From Lachnospiraceae bacterium NE2001 (lineage in GTDB: Bacteria > Bacillota > Clostridia > Lachnospirales > Lachnospiraceae), in contig FOEK01000017.1 in assembly GCA_900110635.1 (NCBI GenBank), positions 1 to 64,000 of the forward strand: a DNA stretch of 64,000 nucleotides, in the 5' to 3' direction. The position numbers were made by a program, and so were the translations under genes. Below, one piece after another: positions 51,659 through 60,135 of this stretch. Positions within the stretch are counted from its first letter, which is position 1, and each line of letters opens with the position of its first letter. The notes below the pieces were generated by a model. The model had not been told where the DNA came from, searched no databases, and saw only the letters and a program-made list of their open reading frames with translations.

Positions 51659-52762
51659 ATGCATTTTATACATCCACTGGTGCTGAAGATTGGCATTCCG
51701 GTTCTCGTTGCTGCCATCATCGCACTTCACGTGATTAAAAGGAAAACTAAATATCATGGTGGAATAAAAGCAGCCAACACAAGCTTCGTAAAGGGGCTTG
51801 ATACCTATCGCAATAGAAAGAATCTGTATACCTTTGTTTCTATTGTCATGGAGGTGTGCCTCGTGGCAAGTCTTGTGTCGTCCCTTGTTCTTATTGCACG
51901 TCCTTCCAAGAAGGAGACCGTCAACAACGGAACGAAGAAGAGAGATATCTTCCTATGTATGGACGTATCTTATTCGATATATGAGTTAAATGCTGATCTT
52001 GTGGATAGTCTTCAGGAGGTGGTTGCAGGTCTTGATGGCGACCGCTTTGGAGTCTGCATTTACAACACATCAACAGTGCTGTACGTTCCAATGACGGATG
52101 ACTATGATTTCGTAATTCAGAAGCTGGAGGACATCAAGGAATATTTTGCACTCCAGAAGGAATATATGGAGAAGTACTATAACGCATCTACGGGCTATAT
52201 GGAGTACAACACCAGCGAGTACGAGGAGTTCAAGGAGTACCAGGATAAGCTGGATTACTACGACGCAGGAACACTTGTTAGTAATTACACCAAGGGTAGT
52301 TCTCTTATTGGCGAAGGACTTGCATCTTGTATGTACAGCTTCCCGAGACTGGACGATGAGGACAGAACCCGTATCATAATAATGTCCACAGATAATGCTC
52401 AGGAGGAGCTGACAAAGCCACTTGTTGAGCTGGATGAGGCCGCTGATCTGTGCAAGAAGAATGATATCAAGGTTTACGGTATCTTCCCTAACAGAGACAG
52501 CTGGAGCGGAATGAATTCAACTGATTATGTGAGCTGTGAAAATGAACTGAAGGCTAATGTTGAAAAAACCGGCGGTGAGTTCTACAAGCAGAGCTCCACA
52601 CTTTCAGTTGATGAAATAGTAGCAGATATTGAGGCGGAGGAGGCCCTTGAGGTCGAGGAGGTAACGATCACCAAGGTGGTTGATAAGCCTGCTATCCCAA
52701 TCGTGATACTGATTATCTCGATTTCTATTATGCTGATCATGGGACTGGTGATAAGAGTATGA
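51659..52762 (+). CDS. BatA-like von Willebrand A membrane protein
   Basis: 367 residues. TMs at about 10-25 and 58-80 precede an external or cytoplasmic vWA domain (about 95-320), and a last TM is at about 342-365. The metal-ion-dependent adhesion site is D102-x-S104-x-S106 (DVSYS), with a threonine in 'YTKGSS' and 'STDN' as the other ligands. An insertion rich in Tyr and Glu (about 160-200) lies within the vWA fold. In Bat operons such proteins are clients of the MoxR ATPase. It overlaps the next gene by four bases (ATGA). Confidence 0.88.
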   Translation: MHFIHPLVLKIGIPVLVAAIIALHVIKRKTKYHGGIKAANTSFVKGLDTYRNRKNLYTFVSIVMEVCLVASLVSSLVLIARPSKKETVNNGTKKRDIFLCMDVSYSIYELNADLVDSLQEVVAGLDGDRFGVCIYNTSTVLYVPMTDDYDFVIQKLEDIKEYFALQKEYMEKYYNASTGYMEYNTSEYEEFKEYQDKLDYYDAGTLVSNYTKGSSLIGEGLASCMYSFPRLDDEDRTRIIIMSTDNAQEELTKPLVELDEAADLCKKNDIKVYGIFPNRDSWSGMNSTDYVSCENELKANVEKTGGEFYKQSSTLSVDEIVADIEAEEALEVEEVTITKVVDKPAIPIVILIISISIMLIMGLVIRV

Positions 52763-53718
52763 TAACGAAACCAATTATTCCTATAGTCATAATACTCCCG
52801 CTGCTTCTTATAGTGCTGGTTTGTTATGTCGTAGGAACTCTTAGAAGAAGTGTTAAAATTAGATATAAGGTCTTAGGTATCCTTCGAATACTTGTTATCG
52901 TAACGCTGGCATTTCTTGTAAATCTCAGGATTATGGACAAGAAGTACGATGCCAAGGTGGAAATGAAAAACCTGGACGTGCTCTTCGTAGTAGATACTAC
53001 GATCAGTATGTGGGCTGAAGACGGTTCTGGTGGCAAGACTCGTATGGATTCTGTTCTGAAGGATACGGAGTACATCATTGATTCGCTCTCAGGCAGTAAC
53101 TTCGGACTCATCAGGTTCGACAACCGTTCACAGATACTGGCTCCATTTACCCAGGATCACGAATCGGTAAAGGATGCATTTTCCACCATTAAGGAGCCAG
53201 ACATTAACTATGCCCGGGGAAGTTCGATGAATGCCTGCTATGACGATTTGAAGTCACTTCTGGATTCCTCCAACTCAAAGGACGAGAGACTTACCATACT
53301 TTTCTTCATCAGCGATGGTGAGATAACTGATGGTTCGAAGCTTCGTTCCTTTGCGGAGCTAAATGAGCTGGTGGATGCCGGTGCGGTGCTGGGCTACGGT
53401 ACTGATAAGGGCGCTGAAATGCAATACGGCAGCTGGGGTTCCAAGGTAAAGGATCCGGAGACAGGCAACAACGCAATCTCTAAGATTGATGAAACCAATC
53501 TGCATTTCATTGCAAACGATCTGGATATTGACTATATCCATATGAAGAGTTCGTCAAATATCACCTATCTTCTTGATTCGATCAAGAGTGGCAGCTCGTT
53601 AACCATAGAAAAGTCGGACACAGTGAGCTACGAGGACACCTACTACATCTACGTAGTACCCCTCATCATTATGCTCCTCATCGAGATGATCCTCTTCATC
53701 CGACGCGGCCGCCTATAA
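52759..53718 (+). CDS. Second von Willebrand A membrane protein (BatB-like)
   Basis: 319 residues. TMs at about 5-25 and 36-56, then a vWA domain with D79-x-T81-x-S83 (DTTIS), a variant of the DxSxS site, and 'RGSSMNACYDDL' and 'FISDGEITDGS' completing it; a C-terminal TM at about 295-315. Coupled by an ATGA overlap to the BatA-like gene, so the two are likely made in equal amounts and may act as a pair. Confidence 0.88.
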   Translation: MITKPIIPIVIILPLLLIVLVCYVVGTLRRSVKIRYKVLGILRILVIVTLAFLVNLRIMDKKYDAKVEMKNLDVLFVVDTTISMWAEDGSGGKTRMDSVLKDTEYIIDSLSGSNFGLIRFDNRSQILAPFTQDHESVKDAFSTIKEPDINYARGSSMNACYDDLKSLLDSSNSKDERLTILFFISDGEITDGSKLRSFAELNELVDAGAVLGYGTDKGAEMQYGSWGSKVKDPETGNNAISKIDETNLHFIANDLDIDYIHMKSSSNITYLLDSIKSGSSLTIEKSDTVSYEDTYYIYVVPLIIMLLIEMILFIRRGRL

Positions 53719-53739
53719 AGATAGTCTTATAGAAAAGGG

Positions 53740-53764
53740 AAGACAGAGAACCGTCCCCTGTCTT
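53740..53764 (-). repeat. Family B repeat, copy 6
   Basis: Same unit and flanking bases (TATAGAAAA before it) as copy 5. It lies 13 bases before the TTG start of the TPR gene. Confidence 0.88.
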
Positions 53765-53777
53765 ATGGGAAGTAAAA

Positions 53778-54659
53778 TTGTCAGATAAGAACGAAGAAAA
53801 ACTGGATAAGAAGGAGCAGCGTGCTAAGAAGAAGGCCGACAAGAAGGCTGAAAAGCAGGCGGACAAGGCTCGTATCCGCGAGGAGAAGAGACAGGACCGC
53901 GAAGCATTCTTCAAGATTGAGGATCCCCTGGGCTTTATGCGTATAGTAAATATTGTCTCTGGGATACTTCTTGTTATTGCGCTCTTTTTCGGAATAAGGT
54001 ACATTATAAATGGATGCTTCCTTATCAGCTATAATCACGGGCATTATTCCTACAGTCCCGAGTTATTCCTTCAGAAGTTAAATGTTCCCGAGGGATATCT
54101 TCCATTTTACAATGCAGGCAATGCTTTTTATATGCTGGAGGATTACGACAACGCCATCGACAACTACAAGTCGGCGCTGGAGTGCCACCCATCGGATAAA
54201 AAGGAAGCTGACATCAGAGTGAACCTTGCTCTGGCTATGCTGCACAAGATAGATTTTGATAACATTAACACCGAGAAGCAGAAGGCAAATGCTATCAGAA
54301 CCCTGCAGTCTGCGAGAAATGTCCTGTGCGAGAAGGGCCACGCGGATCCATACGGAACCAATGGCCGTGATCCGGAGGCTGAGCAGCTGAAACAGGATAT
54401 AGATAAAATGTTAGAGGAGCTGGGAGCTGAGCCGGAACCACCAGAAGACGGTGATGATGACCAGCAGCAGCAAGGGGGAAAGGACTCCGACGATAAAGAG
54501 AAGAGTCAGAGAGAAAAGCAGCTGGAGAAAGAGCTGGACGAGCAGAAGCAAGAGAACATGCAGGAAAGACAGGAGACTCAGGACGCTGCTAACCAGAAAG
54601 AAAGTAGTGGAGGTTATGGCGGCGAAGAAGGAGACAACTTCGATGGCAAAACCTGGTAA
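53778..54659 (+). CDS. TPR membrane protein of the vWA operon
   Basis: 293 residues from a TTG start (GGGAAG six bases before). A lysine/glutamate-rich N-terminus (1-45), one TM (about 57-75), a TPR-type helical domain (about 100-190: 'YNAGNAFYMLEDYDNAIDNYKSAL'), and a low-complexity C-terminal tail of Gln, Glu, Asp and Gly ending in FDGKTW. It matches the TPR (BatC/BatE-like) partner of MoxR/vWA operons. It overlaps the acyltransferase gene by 17 bases. Confidence 0.8.
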   Translation: MSDKNEEKLDKKEQRAKKKADKKAEKQADKARIREEKRQDREAFFKIEDPLGFMRIVNIVSGILLVIALFFGIRYIINGCFLISYNHGHYSYSPELFLQKLNVPEGYLPFYNAGNAFYMLEDYDNAIDNYKSALECHPSDKKEADIRVNLALAMLHKIDFDNINTEKQKANAIRTLQSARNVLCEKGHADPYGTNGRDPEAEQLKQDIDKMLEELGAEPEPPEDGDDDQQQQGGKDSDDKEKSQREKQLEKELDEQKQENMQERQETQDAANQKESSGGYGGEEGDNFDGKTW

Positions 54660-56022
54660 AGAGAAGAAATCTAAAGAAGTTGAAAAGAATATAGATATAA
54701 AAGAGAAGAAATCTTCCAAAACAGCTAAAGTTAAGAGAGCGAAGAGGAAAAAAGATAGTAATCTCAAGTGGGATAAGCTGGACAATACTGCCCAGCTTTT
54801 TCCCGTTATTGCAAGAGAGGGCATGAGCAACGTATATCGTGTGTCTGTGCTTCTCAAGGAGGATATAGACGGTACTGCACTTCAGCTCGCATTAGAGAAG
54901 GTGCTGCCACATTTTGATATATTCAGAATGACTCTCAAGAAGGGAATATTCTGGCATTATTTTGAGGAAAACAAACGCCCGGCTCCAAGGGTTATGGAGG
55001 AGAGCGAGTACCCATGCCTCTTCATCAATCCCTATGAGAATAATCATTATTTCTTCAGGATGTCCTATTACGGAAATCGTATAAATCTCGAGGTGTTCCA
55101 CGCTATCACAGATGGAAATGGTGCGCTGAACTTCCTGAAGGAGATAACCTATCAGTATATAAGGCTGAAGCATCCTGAACTAACGGGAAAGGTGAAGGAT
55201 ACACTCATGTCAGAGACCTCACTGGATGCGGAGGACAGCTATCTCAGTAATTATAAGAAGAAGGAACCAAAGACCTACAAGACTAAGCGTGCCGTAATAA
55301 TGAAGGGCGAGAAGCTGGCTGCAAATCAGCTGGCTATCACACACGGTATTATGCCTATTGCGGACATAAAGGCGGCGGCCAAGTCCTACGGAGTTACTAT
55401 AAATCAATACCTTGTAGGAGCCTATACCTGGGCTATATATAAGAGTTATCTAAATGGCAAGCAGTCCGACAAGCCAATAACCACCTGTGTTCCTGTAAAT
55501 CTTCGTCCGTACTTCGAGTCGGATACCAACAAGAATTTCTTCGTTGTGGTATCGGCTGTTTTCGAACCAACAGCGCCATCATATACATTTGAAGAGGTCC
55601 TTCAAATAGTAACGAATAGCCTTAAGGAACAGATCACAAAGGAAAATCTTGAGAAGCTTTTCTCGTACAACGTGTCAAATGAGATGAACGTGCTGCTTCG
55701 TGCTATACCGCTCTTTCTCAAGAATATCGCTATGAAGCAGGTTTATAACGCTTCGGCAAAGGCAAATACCACCACGATTACAAACCTGGGAATCTTGAAG
55801 ACATCAGATCCATACTCTGTGTATATAGAAAGATTCCAGGCAATCCTATCCATGTCCAAGGGACAGAATATGAAGATGACAGTTATTTCATATGAGGATA
55901 AGCTGACGCTGACATTTAGCGCAGGTATTATTCTGTCAAATGTTCAGAAAACCTTCTTCCGTAAGCTTTCAGAGGATGGTATAGATGTAACTATTGAGAC
56001 AAATGGAGTTTATTATGAGTGA
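54643..56022 (+). CDS. Condensation-domain-like acyltransferase
   Basis: 459 residues from ATG 54643 (AAGGAG nine bases upstream). The first ~40 residues are lysine-rich. The body has the fold signature of CoA-dependent acyltransferases and NRPS condensation domains: 'EVFHAITDGNGALNFLKEI' with the H153-x3-D157-G158 catalytic motif, and a late 'TTTITNLGI' strand. Annotators often call it alcohol acetyltransferase. It is followed by a DUF6320-like membrane protein and an esterase, a trio I recall from other Lachnospiraceae. The natural acceptor is unknown; a surface polymer or lipid is possible. Confidence 0.8.
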   Translation: MAKPGKEKKSKEVEKNIDIKEKKSSKTAKVKRAKRKKDSNLKWDKLDNTAQLFPVIAREGMSNVYRVSVLLKEDIDGTALQLALEKVLPHFDIFRMTLKKGIFWHYFEENKRPAPRVMEESEYPCLFINPYENNHYFFRMSYYGNRINLEVFHAITDGNGALNFLKEITYQYIRLKHPELTGKVKDTLMSETSLDAEDSYLSNYKKKEPKTYKTKRAVIMKGEKLAANQLAITHGIMPIADIKAAAKSYGVTINQYLVGAYTWAIYKSYLNGKQSDKPITTCVPVNLRPYFESDTNKNFFVVVSAVFEPTAPSYTFEEVLQIVTNSLKEQITKENLEKLFSYNVSNEMNVLLRAIPLFLKNIAMKQVYNASAKANTTTITNLGILKTSDPYSVYIERFQAILSMSKGQNMKMTVISYEDKLTLTFSAGIILSNVQKTFFRKLSEDGIDVTIETNGVYYE

Positions 56023-56719
56023 TGAGAATACTCTGCGGCGCTGTCCCAGATGTAAGATCAATATAATAGATGATACGATTGAATGCCCTCTCTGCCACGG
56101 GGTTGTGGAGGATACGCCCGAGGACAGAAATATGGAGGAGCCTTCGATTTCTGTGACTTATCCTGACATATCAGTTAAGTTAAAGCTTATCAGGCTAATC
56201 ATCAGGATCGTGCTGTTTGCGGCAATCACCACCGAAGTGATAGTGCTTCTCGTGAATTATTTCACATTTACGGGAATCTACTGGTCCCTCATCGTAGGCC
56301 TGGGACTTATTTATGGCTGCGTGACGCTGCTCTACTCGGTGAGAAAGAGGCGGAGCATGCAGAGGATCATTCAGGCACAGCTGTTCTTCAGCATCGTGCT
56401 TGTTATCGGTCTGGATTTCCTGCTGGGCTTCAGGGGCTGGTCCATCAGCTACGCTGTGCCTATTGCTCTAATGAGCGTTGACGTGGGAATGGTGGTTTTG
56501 ATGATCGTCCGTATCAACGGCTGGCAGAACTTTATTATGACAGAGATTGTAGCATTTGTTCTCAGCATACTTGTGCTGGTAGTTGATATATTGGGCAAGC
56601 TTGGTGGAGAACTCTTCGGTCTTATCGCACTTGTAATAACAGGCCTGATCCTTCTGGGAACCATAATGTTTGGCCAGAAGATGGTGTCAAATGAAATAAA
56701 ACGTCGTTTTATGATCTAA
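56015..56719 (+). CDS. Zinc-ribbon membrane protein (DUF6320-like)
   Basis: 234 residues from ATG 56015 (GGAG six bases upstream), overlapping the acyltransferase stop. An N-terminal zinc ribbon, 'CPRCKINIIDDTIECPLCHG' (two CxxC pairs, about 10-29), is followed by six membrane helices (about 55-225). DUF6320 proteins have this plan and no known function. The overlap with its neighbour suggests tight co-expression, perhaps as membrane partner of the acyltransferase. Confidence 0.75.
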   Translation: MSDENTLRRCPRCKINIIDDTIECPLCHGVVEDTPEDRNMEEPSISVTYPDISVKLKLIRLIIRIVLFAAITTEVIVLLVNYFTFTGIYWSLIVGLGLIYGCVTLLYSVRKRRSMQRIIQAQLFFSIVLVIGLDFLLGFRGWSISYAVPIALMSVDVGMVVLMIVRINGWQNFIMTEIVAFVLSILVLVVDILGKLGGELFGLIALVITGLILLGTIMFGQKMVSNEIKRRFMI

Positions 56720-56739
56720 GAGGTGTAATAGGAGGATAT

Positions 56740-57858
56740 ATGTCCGACGAACTTAGTCGCAGAAGCCGGATAGTAAAATATCTCGTGGCCGAATTTAATA
56801 GCAATAAATCTCTGACTGAAAAGTTTGCGGTGAATCCTGGCTCCAAGAGTGAGATGGATATGGATTATAACTATCCAGAGCATCTCGTGGCAGAACGGAT
56901 CCATATGGATAACTTCGAAATGGAACTGCTCACCTGTCGTGACCATACGGCATTTGACAAGACTCCGGCTAGTTCTGATTCAGAAGAAGATAGTGAATCA
57001 ACAGCCGAATCGGATTCGCCAGTCGATACTGAATCAATAGTCGAATCTAAATCGTCAGACAATTCTGATTCTTCGATGAGTCCTGAATCTTTAGCTGATT
57101 CAGAGGCTGATAAAAAAGAAGAACTAGAAAAAAATGATAAAGCTGAAGAACAGGATACCCCTCATAAATGGGTAATCCTCCAGCTTCACGGCGGAGGATA
57201 TATCGGAGCCATGAGACGTCAGTATAAGGTAATGGCTGGTCTCTATTCCGAGGTTGGACGAGGCGCTACGGTACTTACTGTTGATTACCGTGTTGCCCCG
57301 GAGCATCCTTTTCCAGCTGCTTTGGAGGATGCAATGGCAGCTTATGAGTGGCTTCTTGAGCAGGGCTACAGCGAGGAGGATATAGTGCTGGCAGGTGATT
57401 CGGCTGGCGGCGGACTTGCCATGGCTCTCTGTCATACACTGAAGTCCAGCTGGCGTAAGCTTCCGGCTGGCATCATCGCTATGTCGCCCTGGACAGATCT
57501 AACCGCCAGTGGTCCATCCTACAAGGAAAACTATGACAAAGACCCTGTGTTTGGAAATGATAGAAGCGAGCTTATATTTGACAATCCATACATTGGTGAT
57601 GCCAATCCAAGGGATCCAAGGATATCGCCGGCATTTGGCGATTTTACAGGCTTTCCGCCTATGCTGATTCAGGTGGGAACTGATGAAATGTTACTCAGCG
57701 ACTCAGAAATCGTGGCAGCAAAGGCCAGGTCTCAGGGCGTGAAGGTCCGTTTTACCAAGTACCAGGGAATGTTCCACGTGTTCCAGATGTCAGGCAAGAT
57801 CATTGAAGAATCACGCCGCGCCTGGGCCGAAGTAAAACGCTTCCTCGAAGAAATATAA
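56740..57858 (+). CDS. HSL-family alpha/beta hydrolase (esterase)
   Basis: 372 residues, no signal peptide. H150-G-G-G153 (oxyanion hole), G219-D-S221-A-G-G with nucleophile S221, an acid in 'GTDEMLLSDS' and a histidine in 'GMFHVFQ' complete the hormone-sensitive-lipase type of esterase. Between the N-terminal cap and the HGGG strand there is an acidic, serine-rich insertion of about 60 residues (78-140, repeats of the E-S-D-S type) that homologues lack. It may remove the acyl groups that the upstream acyltransferase adds, or act on unrelated short-chain esters. AGGAGGATAT precedes the ATG. Confidence 0.9.
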   Translation: MSDELSRRSRIVKYLVAEFNSNKSLTEKFAVNPGSKSEMDMDYNYPEHLVAERIHMDNFEMELLTCRDHTAFDKTPASSDSEEDSESTAESDSPVDTESIVESKSSDNSDSSMSPESLADSEADKKEELEKNDKAEEQDTPHKWVILQLHGGGYIGAMRRQYKVMAGLYSEVGRGATVLTVDYRVAPEHPFPAALEDAMAAYEWLLEQGYSEEDIVLAGDSAGGGLAMALCHTLKSSWRKLPAGIIAMSPWTDLTASGPSYKENYDKDPVFGNDRSELIFDNPYIGDANPRDPRISPAFGDFTGFPPMLIQVGTDEMLLSDSEIVAAKARSQGVKVRFTKYQGMFHVFQMSGKIIEESRRAWAEVKRFLEEI

Positions 57859-57912
57859 AGACAGGGGACGGTTCTCTGTCTTTAAAATATGACAGGAGAC
57901 AGTTCTCTGTTC
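57857..57912 (+). repeat. Family B repeats, copy 7 and a degenerate neighbour
   Basis: A full unit (57857-57883, AAAGACAGGGGACGGTTCTC...) followed at 57891-57912 by a diverged unit, GACAGGAGACAGTTCTCTGT. It closes the vWA/esterase operon. Confidence 0.88.
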
Positions 57913-57931
57913 TAGAATAAAGGAGAAAAAT

Positions 57932-58816
57932 ATGCAGAAGTTTTATCTTGAAAATATGTATCTTAAGGTGACGATCAATCAGCAGGGTGCAGAGGTTGCA
58001 TCCATTCTGTCAAAGGAAAATGGCCAGCAGTACCTCTGGAATGCCGACGAGAAATACTGGAAGCGCAGTTCACCTGTACTTTTCCCTATAGTTGGCAGTC
58101 TAGCAGATGGCAAGTTCACTGTTGATGGAAAGGATTATCCTATGTCACAGCACGGCTTTGCTCGTGATATGGAGTTTAAAATGATAAAGCAGCCAGACGG
58201 CAAGAAGATTATATTCAAGCTGGATTACAACGAAGAGACAATGGAGAAGTATCCATTCCCATTTTCACTTGAAATAGAGTACAACCTTGATGGCTACAAG
58301 CTCACCTGCAAATGGCGTGTCACAAATCTTGACAAGAAGCCAATGTATTTCCAGATTGGCGCACATCCAGCGTTTATGTGTCCTCTGAAATCCAAGGAGA
58401 AGCAGAGCGAATACTTCCTGAACTTCGATACTGATAAGGAGCTTACTTACTCTCTGCTGAGCAAGAATGGTCTTGTGGAGAAGGAGGGAAATGTCCTCGC
58501 AAATGATGGCGGCCTCGTAGCCATAGATGAGAAGATGTTTGATAATGATGCTCTTATCTTTGAAGGCAGCCAGGTAACCAAGGTAAGCCTTTGCAAACCT
58601 GATGGCATGCAGTACGTTACTGTTGGTTTCGATGCGCCGCTCTTTGGACTCTGGTCACCAGCAGGAAAGGGAGCACCTTTTATCTGCATCGAGCCTTGGT
58701 ATGGTCGTGCTGACAAGGAAGGCTTTGACGGCGATATATCTGAGAGGGAATATGTTAATAAACTGGCAGGTCATAGCATCTTCGAAGCAGAGTATTATAT
58801 CGAGATAAATGTCTAG
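57932..58816 (+). CDS. Aldose 1-epimerase family protein (LacX-like)
   Basis: 294 residues of the galactose-mutarotase fold. 'SSPVLFPIVGSLADGKF', 'MSQHGFARDMEF' (catalytic-type His in QHGFAR), 'FQIGAHPAFMCPL' and 'FICIEPWYGRADKEGF' match the COG2017/LacX branch. The family interconverts alpha and beta anomers of hexoses or hexose phosphates; the exact sugar is not certain. AAAGGAGAAAA precedes the ATG. Confidence 0.92.
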   Translation: MQKFYLENMYLKVTINQQGAEVASILSKENGQQYLWNADEKYWKRSSPVLFPIVGSLADGKFTVDGKDYPMSQHGFARDMEFKMIKQPDGKKIIFKLDYNEETMEKYPFPFSLEIEYNLDGYKLTCKWRVTNLDKKPMYFQIGAHPAFMCPLKSKEKQSEYFLNFDTDKELTYSLLSKNGLVEKEGNVLANDGGLVAIDEKMFDNDALIFEGSQVTKVSLCKPDGMQYVTVGFDAPLFGLWSPAGKGAPFICIEPWYGRADKEGFDGDISEREYVNKLAGHSIFEAEYYIEINV

Positions 58817-58935
58817 AAAATCTCGGTTTTCTTTACATTTTACCCGATTAATAAAGCTGTTGTTTACATAAGCTAAAATATGACGATTTTATTACGAAAA
58901 ATGGCTAAAATTATTACAAAACCCCTAATAAGTTC

Positions 58936-58963
58936 TTGACTTTTAAGACATAAAACGTATAAT
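58936..58963 (+). promoter_or_regulatory. Promoter of the HU gene
   Basis: -35 TTGACT (58936-58941), 16-base spacer, -10 TATAAT (58958-58963). The 222-base gap before HU holds little else; its first part is A/T-rich. Confidence 0.85.
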
Positions 58964-59038
58964 TTAATAGAGCGTTTTAGTTCGAGATTAGGGGGCTAGA
59001 ATAGCAAAATAATAAGTAATTTTTAGGAGGATTTCCAA

Positions 59039-59311
59039 ATGAACAAAACAGAACTTGTAGCAGCTATTGCTGAGAAGACAGATCTTTCAAAGGCTGATTC
59101 TGAGAGAGCTCTTAAGGCTTTCATCGAGACAGTTGAGACTGCACTTAAGAAGGGTGATAAGGTACAGCTTGTTGGCTTTGGTACATTTGAGGTTAAGAAG
59201 ACAGCTGCTAGAACAGGTCACAACCCAAGAACTGGCGAGAAGCTTAAGATTAAGGCTTCTAAGGCTCCTAAGTTCAAGGCTGGTAAGGCATTCAAGGATG
59301 CTGTAAACTAA
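59039..59311 (+). CDS. hup: DNA-binding protein HU
   Basis: 90 residues, the usual HU length. N-terminal dimer helices ('[32 protein letters not shown]'), then '[33 protein letters not shown]' with the GFGTF core and the R-x-x-R-NP-x-TG DNA-binding arm. It bends and compacts DNA in the nucleoid. TAGGAGGA precedes the ATG. Strong promoter and terminator and biased codons point to high expression. Confidence 0.97.
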   Translation: MNKTELVAAIAEKTDLSKADSERALKAFIETVETALKKGDKVQLVGFGTFEVKKTAARTGHNPRTGEKLKIKASKAPKFKAGKAFKDAVN

Positions 59312-59336
59312 GCATTAGTTGAATTAGTAATTATCA

Positions 59337-59365
59337 CTGCCGCGTCGTGTGACGCGGCAGTTTTT
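59337..59365 (+). terminator. Rho-independent terminator of HU
   Basis: Ten-pair stem CTGCCGCGTC / GACGCGGCAG around GTGT, then TTTTT. Confidence 0.95.
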
Positions 59366-59425
59366 CAATATACGACAAATCGATAGCTGGGGACGGTTCT
59401 CGATTGGTGGTTTTATGGAGGAATT

Positions 59426-59665
59426 ATGAGATTAGATAAGTATTTGAAGGTATCACGTCTCATCAAGAGACGTACAGTGGCAAATGAAGCCTGCGATGCC
59501 GGCAGAGTATCAGTTAATGGCAAGGTGGCCAGAGCGTCCTATGACGTTAAGGTTGGCGATGAAATAGAGATAACATTTGGAAATAAGACAGTGAAGGCTA
59601 AGGTCCTGAAGGTGGCTGAAACAGTCAAAAAAGACGAAGCTTCTGATATGTTTGAACTGATCTAA
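59426..59665 (+). CDS. rqcP: S4-domain RNA-binding protein RqcP (YabO)
   Basis: 79 residues, a lone S4 domain: 'MRLDKYLKVSRLIKRRTVANEACDAGRVSVNGKVARASYDVKVGDEIEI'-type (given here as the family pattern, starting at residue 1). RqcP helps RqcH add C-terminal alanine tails to nascent chains on stalled 50S subunits. Gene order HU-rqcP is conserved in Firmicutes. ATGGAGGAAT precedes the ATG. The sporulation genes yabP and yabQ, which usually follow, are missing. Confidence 0.92.
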   Translation: MRLDKYLKVSRLIKRRTVANEACDAGRVSVNGKVARASYDVKVGDEIEITFGNKTVKAKVLKVAETVKKDEASDMFELI

Positions 59666-59672
59666 AAAACTC

Positions 59673-59701
59673 TTGCATATTATGTTAACATAATTTATAA
59701 T
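59673..59701 (+). promoter_or_regulatory. Promoter of divIC
   Basis: -35 TTGCAT (59673-59678), 17-base spacer, -10 TATAAT (59696-59701). Confidence 0.8.
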
Positions 59702-59739
59702 TTAAAAGTGATTTTGTCTTTAATGGGTGGAAGCATATT

Positions 59740-60051
59740 ATGCAGCATAGAGAAGTCAGAAAATCAAATAGACAGTCAAATGCCGGATTACTTCTTGTAT
59801 TTGTAGTTGTATTAGTGATAGTTATTGCCTGCAGTGTCAGAAGTATATCACTTTACCACAAGAGTAAAGAACTCTCTGTAACAGAGGCTCAGCTCGAACA
59901 GCAGCTTGAGGATGCAAATAACAGAGCATCAGAGCTTGAGGAACGCGAGAAGTATATGAAGACGAAGAAATATATCGAGGACGAGGCAAAGAACAAGCTG
60001 GGACTCGTTAACAGTGACGAGATACTTATTAAACCAAAAGAAGAAGATTAA
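59740..60051 (+). CDS. divIC: Septum formation initiator DivIC/FtsB-like
   Basis: 103 residues. Short basic cytoplasmic N-terminus, one TM (about 17-37), then an external coiled coil ('KELSVTEAQLEQQLEDANNRASELEERE') and the family end 'KKYIEDEAKNKLGLVNSDEILIKP'. It forms the divisome subcomplex with FtsL and DivIB at the septum. Its position between rqcP and tilS is conserved. A terminator at 60058 separates it from tilS. Confidence 0.9.
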   Translation: MQHREVRKSNRQSNAGLLLVFVVVLVIVIACSVRSISLYHKSKELSVTEAQLEQQLEDANNRASELEEREKYMKTKKYIEDEAKNKLGLVNSDEILIKPKEED

Positions 60052-60057
60052 CACGTG

Positions 60058-60092
60058 ACACCCTATCTCTTAGGTAGGGTGTTATGTTTTTC
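60058..60092 (+). terminator. Terminator of divIC
   Basis: Eight-pair stem ACACCCTA / TAGGGTGT (60058-60065, 60075-60082), then TATGTTTTTCT. Confidence 0.88.
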
Positions 60093-60135
60093 TAGGAGTG
60101 CACATTTTGCTTTACTCACACACATAGGTAGATAT

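Noticed and set aside
54451-54642. Long N-terminal extension of the acyltransferase
   Set aside because: It is out of frame with but inside the TPR gene, has no ribosome site and is arginine-rich by chance; ATG 54643 has AAGGAG at ideal spacing.
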